Made by a program: the position numbers and the translations under genes
Notes under the pieces: generated by a model
The model's database searches: none
What the model was told of the DNA's origin: nothing
What the model saw: the letters and a program-made list of their open reading frames with translations, nothing else
Shown here: positions 42,455 to 51,610 of the stretch, in pieces
Numbering within the stretch: position 1 is the stretch's first letter
How the letters are laid out: the number at the start of each line of letters is the position of its first letter
Source of the DNA: Candidatus Cloacimonadota bacterium
GTDB taxonomy: Bacteria > Cloacimonadota > Cloacimonadia > Cloacimonadales > Cloacimonadaceae
DNA: 64,000 nt
Reading direction: 5' to 3'
NCBI GenBank assembly: GCA_029561955.1
Contig: JAKQWO010000070.1
Coordinates: forward strand, 1-64,000

Positions 42455-43723
42455 TCAGTTGATTTTACGTTTATTTCTCCTCGTATCGGAGGGCCCCATG
42501 GATACTTTCTTGCCGCGGATCAAGCTCATCACGCCTTCAGTGGAGCGCCTTTCATCCTTGAGAGTGCTAACGTATTTGGCGGGGTCTTGAGCCTGATATT
42601 CCGGCTCGGTATAAGAGGTGATGAATCCTTCATAGTTACGCAGGATCACACGTCCCGGGGCTTGGGAAATCACGTAGTTTGGCATCACGGGAATCTTGCC
42701 ACCGCCACCGGGAGCATCTACCACGTAGGTAGGAATGCAGAGTCCGGAGGTGTGGCCGCGCAGGGACTCCATGATTTCTATGCCTTTGGCGACCGGCGTG
42801 CGGAAGTGGCTGATGCCTTCAGAGAGGTCGCATTGATAGATGTAGTAAGGACGGACTCGATTGCGCACCAAACCGTGCACCAGCTCTTTCATCACGTCCA
42901 CCTGGTCGTTGATGCCTTTGAGCAATACACTTTGGTTGCTCACCACAACGCCGCTTTCCGAGATTCTGGCCAGAGCGGCTCTAGAATCCGGGCAAAGCTC
43001 GTTGATGTGGTTGAAGTGCGTATTGAGCCAGAGGCGTTTGTATTTCTTGAGCACATTAAGCAGGCTGTCTGTAAAGCGTTGCGGCAACACCACCGGTGTG
43101 CGGGTGCCCAAGCGAACGATGTCCACATGTTCGATCGCCATCAGCTTGCCCAAAATCTCGTCCAGACGCTCATCACCCAAGGTGAGCGGATCACCGCCGC
43201 TGAGGATGACGTCACGGATTTCCTTGTGTTCACGGATGTATTCGATCGCCTTTTCCACGTTTTCACGGGGCATGGGTGCATCGTGTTCTCCGGCTTTCCT
43301 TCTGCGGGTGCAATGACGACAATACATGGCGCATTGGTCGGTGAGCAGCAGCAGCACACGATCCGGATAGCGGTGCGTCATTCCCGGCACGGGCGCATCT
43401 TCATCTTCGCTGAGCGGGTCTGCCATATCCACGCGTGAGATAAGGCTTTCTGCAATCCTGGGGATGGCTTGCAAGCGCACCGGATCATTGGGATTGCTGG
43501 GGTCGATCAAGGAAAGATAGTGAGGTGTGATAGCCATGCGGAAGCTGAAGGAGTCGCTCTTGGCCACCGCTTCCTCTTCCGGAAGCAGCTCTATATATTG
43601 GCGCAGTGTGTCAAAGTCGGTGATGCGATGGCGCAGTTGCCAGTGCCAATCGTTCCACTCTTCTGCTGTGCCCATGCTGCGGATGGGCTTGATTTCCAGT
43701 TTTTTAGCTTGGATGGGGTTCAT
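42455..43723 (-). CDS. kamA: L-lysine 2,3-aminomutase
   Basis: This radical-SAM, PLP-dependent enzyme converts L-lysine to L-beta-lysine, the first step of lysine fermentation. The 422-aa protein has the iron-sulfur cysteines C131, C135 and C138 (CAMYCRHC). The PLP lysine is in GGGGKIPVMPNYV and a family tail with VILRNYEGFITSY follows. It lies 12 bases after kdd. Confidence 0.95.
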   Translation of the reverse strand: MNPIQAKKLEIKPIRSMGTAEEWNDWHWQLRHRITDFDTLRQYIELLPEEEAVAKSDSFSFRMAITPHYLSLIDPSNPNDPVRLQAIPRIAESLISRVDMADPLSEDEDAPVPGMTHRYPDRVLLLLTDQCAMYCRHCTRRRKAGEHDAPMPRENVEKAIEYIREHKEIRDVILSGGDPLTLGDERLDEILGKLMAIEHVDIVRLGTRTPVVLPQRFTDSLLNVLKKYKRLWLNTHFNHINELCPDSRAALARISESGVVVSNQSVLLKGINDQVDVMKELVHGLVRNRVRPYYIYQCDLSEGISHFRTPVAKGIEIMESLRGHTSGLCIPTYVVDAPGGGGKIPVMPNYVISQAPGRVILRNYEGFITSYTEPEYQAQDPAKYVSTLKDERRSTEGVMSLIRGKKVSMGPSDTRRNKRKIN

Positions 43724-43735
43724 TTTTCCTCCCTC

Positions 43736-44794
43736 TTAGTCTATGTAACGCTCTTTAAAGAGCTTCATGAGTACGGGGTTACGACGCAGGAGATCAAGCG
43801 AAATCATGGCATGATTTCTGGCGTATCCATTGCCCAAGATCATGTCTACATCAGCTCCGATGCCTTCTGCGCCCAAGGCGGCTTTGGTGAAGGAAGTGGC
43901 CATGGAGAAGAAATAGACCAAACCACGGTCTTTGCAGGCCATGATGCTGGGCAGCTCGGTATCTTCGATGTTGACCACATTGATCACCACGTCTGCCATC
44001 TTGCCATTTGTGAGGCGGGAAACCTCTCTCTGGATGGTGATGGCGTCGTTTGCCTGTGCCAGGATCATCTCATCGCAACCGGTGGCCATAAGTGTCTCAC
44101 GGTAGTTGTGGTTACGCACCACACCGATCACCTTTCCGCTCACGCCGGCACGCTCCTTGGCCACGGCGTTGCAGAGGATACCGCTTTTGCCATTGGCGCC
44201 GATGATTACGACTGTATCTCCGGATTTGACCAAACGCTCCGTCTGAGCAGGCGCACCGGCAACGTCCAAGACGCTGAGGGCGAGGTTTTCATCCATGTCA
44301 TCCGGCAGCTTGGCATAGATACCGCTGCTGAAGAGCACCGCCTGCCCTTCGATCTCCACCTGATCCTTTTCCAAGAGCACTTTGTTGACCTTGTTGATCT
44401 TGAGTGGTGTCAGGGAAAGCGAAACCAGGGAAGCGATCTTGTCGCCCACTTTGATCTCGTCCTTCATCTCAAATTTGGGGCCGATCTTGGCCACACGTCC
44501 GATCAACATTCCGCCGGAGCCGGTGTCTTCATTTTTGTGTTTACCGGTGCGGTCGGTAAGCTCGATGGCATGCTCGGCAAAGGCTTTTTCTATATCCTTG
44601 TGCCCCTGAGCGATGAGCTTGTTTTTGATCTGATGAAAGGATGCACTGTCCACATTGAGCCGGATCACGTCGATCAGCAGCTCGTTATCCCAAATCTGGG
44701 TAAAATCGTTGTTCAAAATCTTAGCCGGTTGGGGTAAAACTCCCTGTGGCTCGACTACACGATGTGTTCCATAACGGCAACCGCCTGTCTTCAT
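43736..44794 (-). CDS. kdd: L-erythro-3,5-diaminohexanoate dehydrogenase
   Basis: It oxidises 3,5-diaminohexanoate to 5-amino-3-oxohexanoate, the step after the two aminomutases in lysine fermentation. The 352-aa protein has a Rossmann segment VVIIGANGKSGILCNAV and family landmarks RYGTHRVVEPQGVLPQ and DVILGNGYARNHA. Its place next to kamA supports the assignment. The ATG has a GGAGG site; TTGACA at 44883-44878 and TATAAT at 44864-44859 lie upstream, but only 13 bases apart. Confidence 0.92.
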   Translation of the reverse strand: MKTGGCRYGTHRVVEPQGVLPQPAKILNNDFTQIWDNELLIDVIRLNVDSASFHQIKNKLIAQGHKDIEKAFAEHAIELTDRTGKHKNEDTGSGGMLIGRVAKIGPKFEMKDEIKVGDKIASLVSLSLTPLKINKVNKVLLEKDQVEIEGQAVLFSSGIYAKLPDDMDENLALSVLDVAGAPAQTERLVKSGDTVVIIGANGKSGILCNAVAKERAGVSGKVIGVVRNHNYRETLMATGCDEMILAQANDAITIQREVSRLTNGKMADVVINVVNIEDTELPSIMACKDRGLVYFFSMATSFTKAALGAEGIGADVDMILGNGYARNHAMISLDLLRRNPVLMKLFKERYID

Positions 44795-44931
44795 TTGGAA
44801 CCTCCATATTTATCTTATTTTTATATAGTTTAAAGGATACTCCGCTCCGCATACCAAGATTATAGACAGCAGGCTTTTGTCAATTGTTATCTGTTTTTGA
44901 CGCCCGCAAATGTGCTCTGACTGCGCTAAAT

Positions 44932-45363
44932 CTACTTTTTGAAAAACTCCTGATTGCCGTGCAGCTTCCACTCAAAACCGTCATAATAGAAAAAGCTGAG
45001 GTCGCCATGGTCTTCCGGTTCTCGGCTGACGACGCTTTCTTCGCTGGAAATCAGCGACATCTTGAAGCCGGCAATGGCATAAACGCCATCAAAAGACACC
45101 ATTACTTCCCTGATTTCCATCAGCGGATAGCGCCCCATCCTGTCCAGCCACAATTGCCGCAAATGCATCCTCTGCATGCCGTTATGCCGATAATCCATTG
45201 AGGCATACTCCATCATGTCGTCGATTTCACCCCAGTTGTAGTGGCGGCTGATATTGTAAAGGATGTCCTTGATTTCACGTGAGATAATCTCCTCCGGCGT
45301 CTCCCTGTCACAGGAGGCACAGAGCAACAAAATAGGTATAAGTAAGCAGATTAAAGCTTTCAT
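44932..45363 (-). CDS. Small exported lipoprotein
   Basis: The product is about 143 aa from the ATG at 45363 (AAGGAG six bases upstream; an earlier ATG at 45369 abuts that site). The signal peptide ends LLLCASC, a lipobox. The mature part has a SnoaL/NTF2-like feel (IKDILYNISRHYNWGEIDDMMEYAS) but no catalytic residues I can assign. It almost touches the end of rlmD, so it is coupled with it. Confidence 0.65.
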   Translation of the reverse strand: MKALICLLIPILLLCASCDRETPEEIISREIKDILYNISRHYNWGEIDDMMEYASMDYRHNGMQRMHLRQLWLDRMGRYPLMEIREVMVSFDGVYAIAGFKMSLISSEESVVSREPEDHGDLSFFYYDGFEWKLHGNQEFFKK

Positions 45364-45365
45364 TT

Positions 45366-46733
45366 TCATCTCCTTTCCAAGATGGCCAAACTCTCGATGT
45401 GCCAGGTTTGAGGAAACATATCAAAGGCAGACACATGCTTGAGCTGAAAACCACCTTCACCAATGAGGACTTGCAAATCCCGTACCAAAGTGATGGGATA
45501 ACAGCTCATATAGATCACTTTCTTTGCAGGCGAGGCGATAATGGCATCCAAAACCTCTCTCTGCGCTCCGGTGCGCGGCGGATCCAGCACCACATTCAAC
45601 CTTGAGGATTCAGACAGTGTCTCCTCAACCAAAATAGGCAGTGCATCCGCACAATCCGCATTGATGAAGCTGATGTTGTCCACCCCGTTTAGCTGCGCAT
45701 TATACTCCGCATCCTCGGTGGCTGCGAAATTTGATTCTATGCAAATGGTTTGATGAGTCTTCTCTGCACAGACGATGCCGATGCTACCACTGCCGCTGTA
45801 GGCATCCACCAAGGTGCAGCCTTCATCCACCTCGCTTTTGATCCGAGCGAGCAGCAACTCCGCCACCCTGCTATTCGCCTGCCAAAAGCTCTGATAGTGC
45901 ACTCTGAACTGTTTATCCAACAGCTCATCCACCAAATAGGGCTGACCGTAAAGCAGCCTCTCCTCCTCGCCCAAGATCACATTGGTGACTTCCCGATTGA
46001 TGTTTTGCACGATGCCCACCAGATTCGGGAATTCAGCCGTCAGCTTTTTGACCAACAGCCCGCTGAAAGGCAGCTTGGCAATGCGCGTCACCAAGATCAA
46101 CAGCAACTGGCTCTCGTCTTTACTGATGCGGATGCCGATGTGACGCAGATGCCCCGTATGCGAAGCCTCATCATAGGCGGTTACCTTGGCTTTTTCACAC
46201 AGCTCAATCACACGCATAGCCAGGCGATCAAAGACGGGTGCATGGATACGACAATGCTCGTGCGTCACCACCTGATGCGTTCCGGGCTTAAAGATGCCAA
46301 AGCTCAGCCCTGCATCGGTTTGAGTGATAGGCATAAACACCTTATTGCGATAGTGAAACTCCAGCGGTGAGGGCTTAATCTCCTCAGGGATGACCTGCAT
46401 GCCTTTGCCTCTGAAAAGCTCCTGCAACAGCTCCAGCTTGTATTTGAGCTGCGAAGCATAGCTCAGGTCCTGCCAATCACAGCCTCCACAGGCTTTTTCA
46501 GCTCCAAAAGAGGGGCAAAGCTCCTCTGGCACCGGTTCCCCTCTGGAGACGTAGTTTTGCACCTCGGCAAAGGCGTGATCTTTGCGAGATTTGGTGATGC
46601 TCACATCCACCACATCGCCGGGATGAGCGTAGGGCACAAAGATGGCCAAACCGTCCTCAAAACCGAGACCGTAGCCGCCTAAGGCATGCTTTTCAATCCG
46701 GAGCCCTTTGATTTCCTTACTTGTATTCTTCAT
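45366..46733 (-). CDS. rlmD: 23S rRNA (uracil-C5)-methyltransferase, RlmD/TrmA family
   Basis: This 455-aa SAM-dependent RNA methyltransferase has an N-terminal TRAM-like domain. Iron-sulfur cysteines are C73, C82 and C85 (ACGGCDW) plus a later one. The SAM motif is VDAYSGSGSIGI, with LDPPRTGAQREV and the catalytic Cys in YMSCYPITLVRDL. It forms 5-methyluridine in 23S rRNA; RlmD versus the related RlmC/TrmA is a best guess. Confidence 0.88.
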   Translation of the reverse strand: MKNTSKEIKGLRIEKHALGGYGLGFEDGLAIFVPYAHPGDVVDVSITKSRKDHAFAEVQNYVSRGEPVPEELCPSFGAEKACGGCDWQDLSYASQLKYKLELLQELFRGKGMQVIPEEIKPSPLEFHYRNKVFMPITQTDAGLSFGIFKPGTHQVVTHEHCRIHAPVFDRLAMRVIELCEKAKVTAYDEASHTGHLRHIGIRISKDESQLLLILVTRIAKLPFSGLLVKKLTAEFPNLVGIVQNINREVTNVILGEEERLLYGQPYLVDELLDKQFRVHYQSFWQANSRVAELLLARIKSEVDEGCTLVDAYSGSGSIGIVCAEKTHQTICIESNFAATEDAEYNAQLNGVDNISFINADCADALPILVEETLSESSRLNVVLDPPRTGAQREVLDAIIASPAKKVIYMSCYPITLVRDLQVLIGEGGFQLKHVSAFDMFPQTWHIESLAILERR

Positions 46734-46758
46734 TTTGTCGTAATAAAGTCCTGTTTCT

Positions 46759-46803
46759 GGTCGGTCCGGCGACCGACCCTACCAACGGCGGTTCAGCGAC
46801 CGT
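46759..46803. repeat. R3 palindromes (two units)
   Basis: GGTCGGTC-CGGC-GACCGACC (46759-46778) is a perfect 8-bp dyad. A second unit, CGGCGGT-TCAGCG-ACCG, follows within 10 bases. They lie between rlmD and htpX. Confidence 0.65.
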
Positions 46804-46812
46804 ACATCCCAA

Positions 46813-46839
46813 AATTCGTGACAATTCGTGCAATTCGTG
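46813..46839. repeat. R4 AATTCGTG triplet
   Basis: AATTCGTG occurs at 46813, 46823 and 46832, i.e. at 9-10 base steps, followed by a degenerate ATCCGTGG. The same motif in opposite orientation is at 1157-1182. Confidence 0.55.
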
Positions 46840-46926
46840 GACTTTCATTCTTCATCCGTGGAAAAGTAAAAACCCCGAAGCAAGCGCAGCAACTGAAAAC
46901 TGACGACTGACAACTTGCCGTAGGCC

Positions 46927-47811
46927 CTACAGCATCTTTTCCAAAGCCTTGATCCTATCCTCAATCGAAGGATGGGTGGAATAGAGCGAAACCTTGCGCT
47001 TGTTATTGATCATAGCCATATTTGCTGCCGCTTGTTGATTGGTTTCAGGCTTAAGCGGTACATCAAGAGCCCTCAGTGCCGAGATCATCGCCCGCGGGCT
47101 CACCATTTCAGCAGCTCCTTTATCCGCACGGTATTCTCGCTGGCGGCTATAGTAAGAGATCGGTATATAGGCCAGCAGAAGCAACACATTTTGCAATATC
47201 GTATACACTATCCTATAACCGAAGAATCCCAAGCCTCCGCGTCCCCTTTTATCTCTCAGAGCCGCATCCAAAGCCCGCGCCACGATGTATGACAAAAACA
47301 TCACAAAGGTGTTGACCACGCCGATAATCAGGCTCATCGTCACCATATCGCCTTTAAGGATGTGAGTCATTTCATGACCGGCGACCGCTGCCAATTCATC
47401 CTCGGACAGTGAATTTACCAAGCTGCTGGAAAAGGCGACCAGAGCGCTGTTCTTAGTGGCTCCTGTGGCAAAAGCGTTCGGTGAAGTAGCATCGAATATC
47501 CCCACCTCCGGCATCCGGATCTGATGTTGCGATGCCATCTTGCGCACTGCATTGAGGACAAAAAGCTCTCTGCCACTTGCCGTGTTCGGGTCTATCAACT
47601 GCACCTTATATCTTCTCTTGGCAACGCCTTTGCTCATCCAAAGCGAGATGAACGAGCCTCCAAAGCCAAAAACGAGACTGACAACCAAATAATATCCTGC
47701 GCCATCAATTCTAAAGCCAAGATAGCTCAACACAAAGATGACGACAGAGACCATCACCATCACCAAGAAGTTGATGAACAGCAAGAGGCCTATTCTTCTG
47801 AGTAGAGACAT
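46927..47811 (-). CDS. htpX: HtpX-like zinc metalloprotease
   Basis: This 294-aa inner-membrane protease has the zinc site AVAGHEMTHILKGD near residue 142 and a third ligand Glu in DKGAAEMVSP. Four hydrophobic segments are visible (two N-terminal, two central). It probably degrades misfolded membrane proteins. The 5' gap of 340 bases (47812-48151) separates it from the divergent SurA-like gene. Confidence 0.93.
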   Translation of the reverse strand: MSLLRRIGLLLFINFLVMVMVSVVIFVLSYLGFRIDGAGYYLVVSLVFGFGGSFISLWMSKGVAKRRYKVQLIDPNTASGRELFVLNAVRKMASQHQIRMPEVGIFDATSPNAFATGATKNSALVAFSSSLVNSLSEDELAAVAGHEMTHILKGDMVTMSLIIGVVNTFVMFLSYIVARALDAALRDKRGRGGLGFFGYRIVYTILQNVLLLLAYIPISYYSRQREYRADKGAAEMVSPRAMISALRALDVPLKPETNQQAAANMAMINNKRKVSLYSTHPSIEDRIKALEKML

Positions 47812-48151
47812 TTTCTTTCACTCCCATAATTATGTATCTGAGGCCAGAATAATTCAAGGCGGTTTTTTAGGCAAGAAGTTTTTGCGGCTGCGCAGCTACG
47901 ACTGCCTCTGAATCACGCTTGCCCAGCCTGAGCACAGCCCCAGGCAGGATTTGGGCTACCGCTTGTCCATCTCCGGCAGTTTAGCAACCGCCCCTACCAA
48001 AAAGCCCTTGACCTCAATCGCATCTACAGAATCATGGTTCAAACTTTCTGCGATGGCTCGGCGACCGACCGTGCCAAACTGCAGGATTTTGTCCCAAACC
48101 TTGTATATTAGGATAGAATGCCTCACTACTACTATTAGGAGTTTGAAGATA
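47812..48151. other. Intergenic region with degenerate R3-like sequence
   Basis: No gene is seen between the divergent htpX and SurA-like genes. A decayed R3 unit (GGCTCGGCGACCGACCG) lies near 48054-48070 and a GGGCTACCGC motif near 47951. A long frame here continues into the SurA-like gene but does not look coding. Confidence 0.5.
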
Positions 48152-49906
48152 ATGAAACGCTTAATACTACTTGCACTTATGCTTACCGGTCTGCTCTGGG
48201 CTCAGAACATGGATCCCAAGGCCACGCTGGTGAGAATAAACGAAAAGACCTATACAGTTGCGGAATACGACAAGATTTTGACCGACTATTTCAAGCACTA
48301 TAAGCCCAAGACCGTGGAGGAAGAAGCCAAATATAACGACCAGTGTTTTGAAGAGCTGATCGGCCGCTACGTCTATGACAAAGCTATCAAAGCGGGTAAG
48401 AGCAAGCTCACCGATGCCCAGGTCTTGGCCGAGGCAAAGCGAAATGTGCCCGCTGCGGTGAAGGGAATCCCAGATTTGCAGACCAACGGCAAGTTTGATA
48501 AAAAGAAGTTTGAAGATGCGCTCAAGACCGCTCCGCCTTTCAAGAAAATGGTGATCGAACATGTGCGCGGCTATTATCAATACACCAAGCTCTTGGACGA
48601 CATCAAAGCGGAAGTGGAAGTGGACGCCGATAGCGTTAAAACGCAGTGGATCAAGGACAACGACTCCCTGGATGCCTCCATCATCTTTTTTGACTACAAC
48701 CGCATGCACAATGTCAACGCCTCTGAAGAAGAGGCACGCACTTTCTACGCTGAACACCGTGAGGAATATCGCCGTGAAGACGGACGTGACTTGCGTTATG
48801 TAAAGTTTTCCTCCGCACCCTCAGCCGCCGACTCCCTGGCAGCCAAAGCCAAAGCGGACAGCGTCTATGAACAACTCATGGCAGGTGCAGACTTTGCCGA
48901 AATGGCCGCAAACTACTCCGATGATACCTCCAATGCGCAAAGTGGCGGCGAACTGGGCTGGTTTGGCAAAGGCAGAATGGTGCCACCCTTTGAAGAGGCA
49001 GCTTTCAACACCCCCGTGGGCAGCATCAGCAGACCTGCGGAAAGCGGCTTCGGCTGGCACATCATCAAAGTAACCGGCGAGCGTGAAGGCACACAAGGCC
49101 CCGAAATCGAGGCAGCCCACATCCTCATTCGCCCCTTCGCCAGCAAAGAGAGCCTGCAAGCACTGAAAGCCAATAGCGCTGCCCTCCATGAGCTTGCCCA
49201 AGAAAAAGGCCTGATCGAAGCCGCAGAAAGCCTCGGCTACGAGCTGCAGACCACTCCCGTCTTCTTTGCCCAAGATGGTTTTATCCCCCAGATTGGCCGT
49301 GACTCAGTCCTGCTCAATTTTGCCTTCAAAAACCCACCCAACAGCTTGGCAAACATCTTTTTCTCGCCCTCAGGCGATGCCTACGTGATCGAGACCGCCA
49401 ATGAATACCCAGAGTGGTATCCCACCTTTGAAGAGCAAAAGCAGTCCTTCATCGCCCGCGCTACCAGTGCCAAGAGAATGTATCACACCCACCAGATGGC
49501 AAAAAACTACCTCAACAACCTCGAGCCATCCATGTATCTTGCTCAGGCCGAGAGAGATAGCCTGAATATCATCGAGATCACAGACCACCATCTCGACAAG
49601 CCCATCTCCATGATTGGCAAGATCGACGAGCTCAACCAGGCCCTCTTTGAGACAGCAGAAGGCGAGTTCACCGGCTTGGTCGAGCACAACAACCGCTGGT
49701 TCCTGGCCCGCATCAATAAACGCACCCGGCCCGATCTGACCGTGTGGGATAAGCAAAAGACCCAGATTATCAAGGAAGCCAATGACAAATACAAACAAGA
49801 CCACCTCAACAAGTGGTATCTCAACGAACGCAAACAGCTTAACATCATTGATAACCGCGCAGACCAATACGATCTGAGCTCGCTGAGGAAGGCGATCCGC
49901 TTGTAA
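48152..49906 (+). CDS. SurA/PpiD-like peptidyl-prolyl isomerase chaperone
   Basis: The product is 584 aa from ATG 48152 with a signal peptide (LILLALMLTGLLWAQ). An N-terminal SurA-like chaperone region is followed by a parvulin (PPIC) domain at about residues 205-310, with NAQSGGELGWFGKGRM and VGSISRPAESGFGWHIIKV. The remaining 270 residues are helical with a second degenerate isomerase-like part. It probably escorts outer-membrane proteins in the periplasm. The longer upstream frame has no signal peptide and is rejected. Confidence 0.85.
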   Translation: MKRLILLALMLTGLLWAQNMDPKATLVRINEKTYTVAEYDKILTDYFKHYKPKTVEEEAKYNDQCFEELIGRYVYDKAIKAGKSKLTDAQVLAEAKRNVPAAVKGIPDLQTNGKFDKKKFEDALKTAPPFKKMVIEHVRGYYQYTKLLDDIKAEVEVDADSVKTQWIKDNDSLDASIIFFDYNRMHNVNASEEEARTFYAEHREEYRREDGRDLRYVKFSSAPSAADSLAAKAKADSVYEQLMAGADFAEMAANYSDDTSNAQSGGELGWFGKGRMVPPFEEAAFNTPVGSISRPAESGFGWHIIKVTGEREGTQGPEIEAAHILIRPFASKESLQALKANSAALHELAQEKGLIEAAESLGYELQTTPVFFAQDGFIPQIGRDSVLLNFAFKNPPNSLANIFFSPSGDAYVIETANEYPEWYPTFEEQKQSFIARATSAKRMYHTHQMAKNYLNNLEPSMYLAQAERDSLNIIEITDHHLDKPISMIGKIDELNQALFETAEGEFTGLVEHNNRWFLARINKRTRPDLTVWDKQKTQIIKEANDKYKQDHLNKWYLNERKQLNIIDNRADQYDLSSLRKAIRL

Positions 49907-49952
49907 ATCCCCGCCCCAAAACCTACCAATATCTTTAAGCTCGAAAGACCTT

Positions 49953-50259
49953 GAATGCCTACTAATTTAGTAGGCATTCGTTTCTGAGCACCGCCACCGG
50001 AAAAAGCCGGGCTTTCTGAAATATTTGCCCCTCGCACGAGAAAAAGTAACAGGAAAACGCCATTTTTGATACCCATCAAAGCCGCTGTTTATGCGGCCTC
50101 CCAATACCGCTCCTGCTCGGCCCCTGCTCCGTGGAGCAAGAACCACGTAGGATTGCAGTAGGTTACACGTTTGGGCGGGGAAGATCCAAGAAAGTAGGTG
50201 AACCTTTTCAAAAAGTCAAATGTTTCGTAAATTTCTCGGATTTCCGGGTGAAATTAGGT
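49953..50259 (+). repeat. Interspersed repeat R1, copy D
   Basis: The 5' hairpin is GAATGCCTACTA-ATT-TAGTAGGCATTC (12 perfect pairs, 49953-49979). Relative to copy B, two base pairs have changed on both sides (C:G to T:A and A:T to G:C), so pairing is preserved. The minus-strand frame is open over the same 63 codons as in B. It borders the GTPase pair. Confidence 0.85.
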
Positions 50260-50299
50260 ACCCAAATGGACTATGTTTTGGGGTGAGAGGAATGGTAAA

Positions 50300-50410
50300 A
50301 TGAAAAAGGACTTGACTAAAATCATTAGAACAAAAACAATGCGACCTGTCGGCAAAGCTTACACCAATTACGACCAAAGAGGTATATTGAATGCACTCAA
50401 ACTACAGTGA
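50300..50410 (+). CDS. Possible 36-aa small protein upstream of the GTPase pair
   Basis: ATG 50300 follows GAGAGG at about 9 bases. The product would be basic (MKKDLTKIIRTKTM ... ALKLQ) and matches nothing I know. It lies between repeat D and the first GTPase gene, in the same AT-rich style. It could be a remnant of a longer gene or a chance frame. Confidence 0.25.
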   Translation: MKKDLTKIIRTKTMRPVGKAYTNYDQRGILNALKLQ

Positions 50411-50472
50411 AGACAATGTCTTGAAAATGTACAGATGCCTTAGGCTTAACAGTATCGCATGGAGGGTGTAAG

Positions 50473-51564
50473 GTGAATGAGCAAAAGATGATCTCCTCAA
50501 TTGAAGATTTTCAATTAGTATACGATGAAGAGTTAAAATCGTTAAAAAGGCCTACAGTTCTCATTTGTGGCTATACCGGTACCGGGAAAACAACATTGAT
50601 CCAGAAAATTTGCGGTGAAGATATGGTTCCAGAAGACGAAATTGCACATGATGCACCCGGAACTAAGGTATTCAAGGAGTATACCACACCTCTTATTAGG
50701 TTTTGGGATTCCCGGGGCTTGGAACCCGGAGATGAGGAAGAAGAGTTCTTGTCACGAACTAGGGATTTTGTTAGGAATGTGCAACGGAGTGAGTCTGTTG
50801 ATGACCATATACATATAGTGTGGTATTGCATTCAAGGGCCAGGTGCGCGGGTAACGAAATCTGATGAAAGGCTCATCAATGAGATTTTTGGAAAAGAAAA
50901 CACTTTGGTTCTTATCACAAAGAACGATATAACCAAACCCATCCAGAGAGATAGTATAACCAGTTATCTGATTAGTAAAGGTGTTCCTGAAGATATGATC
51001 ATCCCTGTCTCTGAAGATGATCCTGATTCTCTGAATATGGTTGTGCAAATAACCCATAAATTACTACCTGAAGCCTATAAAGATGCTTTTATCTCTGCTC
51101 AGATACTATCCATTGTAGAAAAAAAAGAATTGGCCAGTACTATTATTGACTCAGCGTCAACCTTAGCATTGACATCCGGATGGGTTCCATTACCAAATAC
51201 GAATGCGCCAATCATATCGGTAATACAGGCAAAAATGATATCAAACTTGGCTATGCTATACGGATTTGATAAAAAGGAGTTGATGACTATATTGGCTCCG
51301 ACTCTTGGAAGGTTGGTAGGAAAACAGCTCGCATCATCCTTAGCAAAACTCATACCGGGACTTGGAAATATGATAAGTGGAGGGCATGCTTCTATCATCA
51401 CTAGAGCTCTAGGTCGGCAAGTCCAGAGTTATCTGGAAAAAGCGGCTATAGATAGTTTGGAAGGTAAACCCAAAGACAGTTTCAAGTTTGAATGGAGTGA
51501 GTTCGAAAATATATTTCAAGTTCTCATTAAGTCTTATAAGGAAGGAATTAACATTTTTAAATAG
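50473..51564 (+). CDS. Dynamin/IRG-like GTPase with DUF697-type tail, copy 1
   Basis: This 363-aa protein starts at GTG 50473 after GGAGGG. GTP-binding motifs are G1 GYTGTGKTT (33-41), G3 WDSRG (78-82) and G4 TKND (149-152). The C-terminal half is hydrophobic and glycine-rich (VGKQLASSLAKLIPGLGNM), resembling the YcjF/DUF697-type region of bacterial GTPases. The base composition is more AT-rich than that of surrounding genes. Its cell role is unknown; related genes often sit on islands. Confidence 0.75.
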   Translation: MNEQKMISSIEDFQLVYDEELKSLKRPTVLICGYTGTGKTTLIQKICGEDMVPEDEIAHDAPGTKVFKEYTTPLIRFWDSRGLEPGDEEEEFLSRTRDFVRNVQRSESVDDHIHIVWYCIQGPGARVTKSDERLINEIFGKENTLVLITKNDITKPIQRDSITSYLISKGVPEDMIIPVSEDDPDSLNMVVQITHKLLPEAYKDAFISAQILSIVEKKELASTIIDSASTLALTSGWVPLPNTNAPIISVIQAKMISNLAMLYGFDKKELMTILAPTLGRLVGKQLASSLAKLIPGLGNMISGGHASIITRALGRQVQSYLEKAAIDSLEGKPKDSFKFEWSEFENIFQVLIKSYKEGINIFK

Positions 51565-51610
51565 ACAATTCATATAATGTGCGGCAAATACATCAGCAAG
51601 GAGATTGAAC

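Noticed and set aside
44859-44883. Standard kdd promoter
   Set aside because: TTGACA and TATAAT are both perfect but only 13 bases apart, too close for one promoter; left as a note only.
47951-48151. Long N-terminal extension of the SurA-like gene
   Set aside because: It begins in gap DNA with decayed R3 sequence, lacks a signal peptide, and ATG 48152 gives a clean one.
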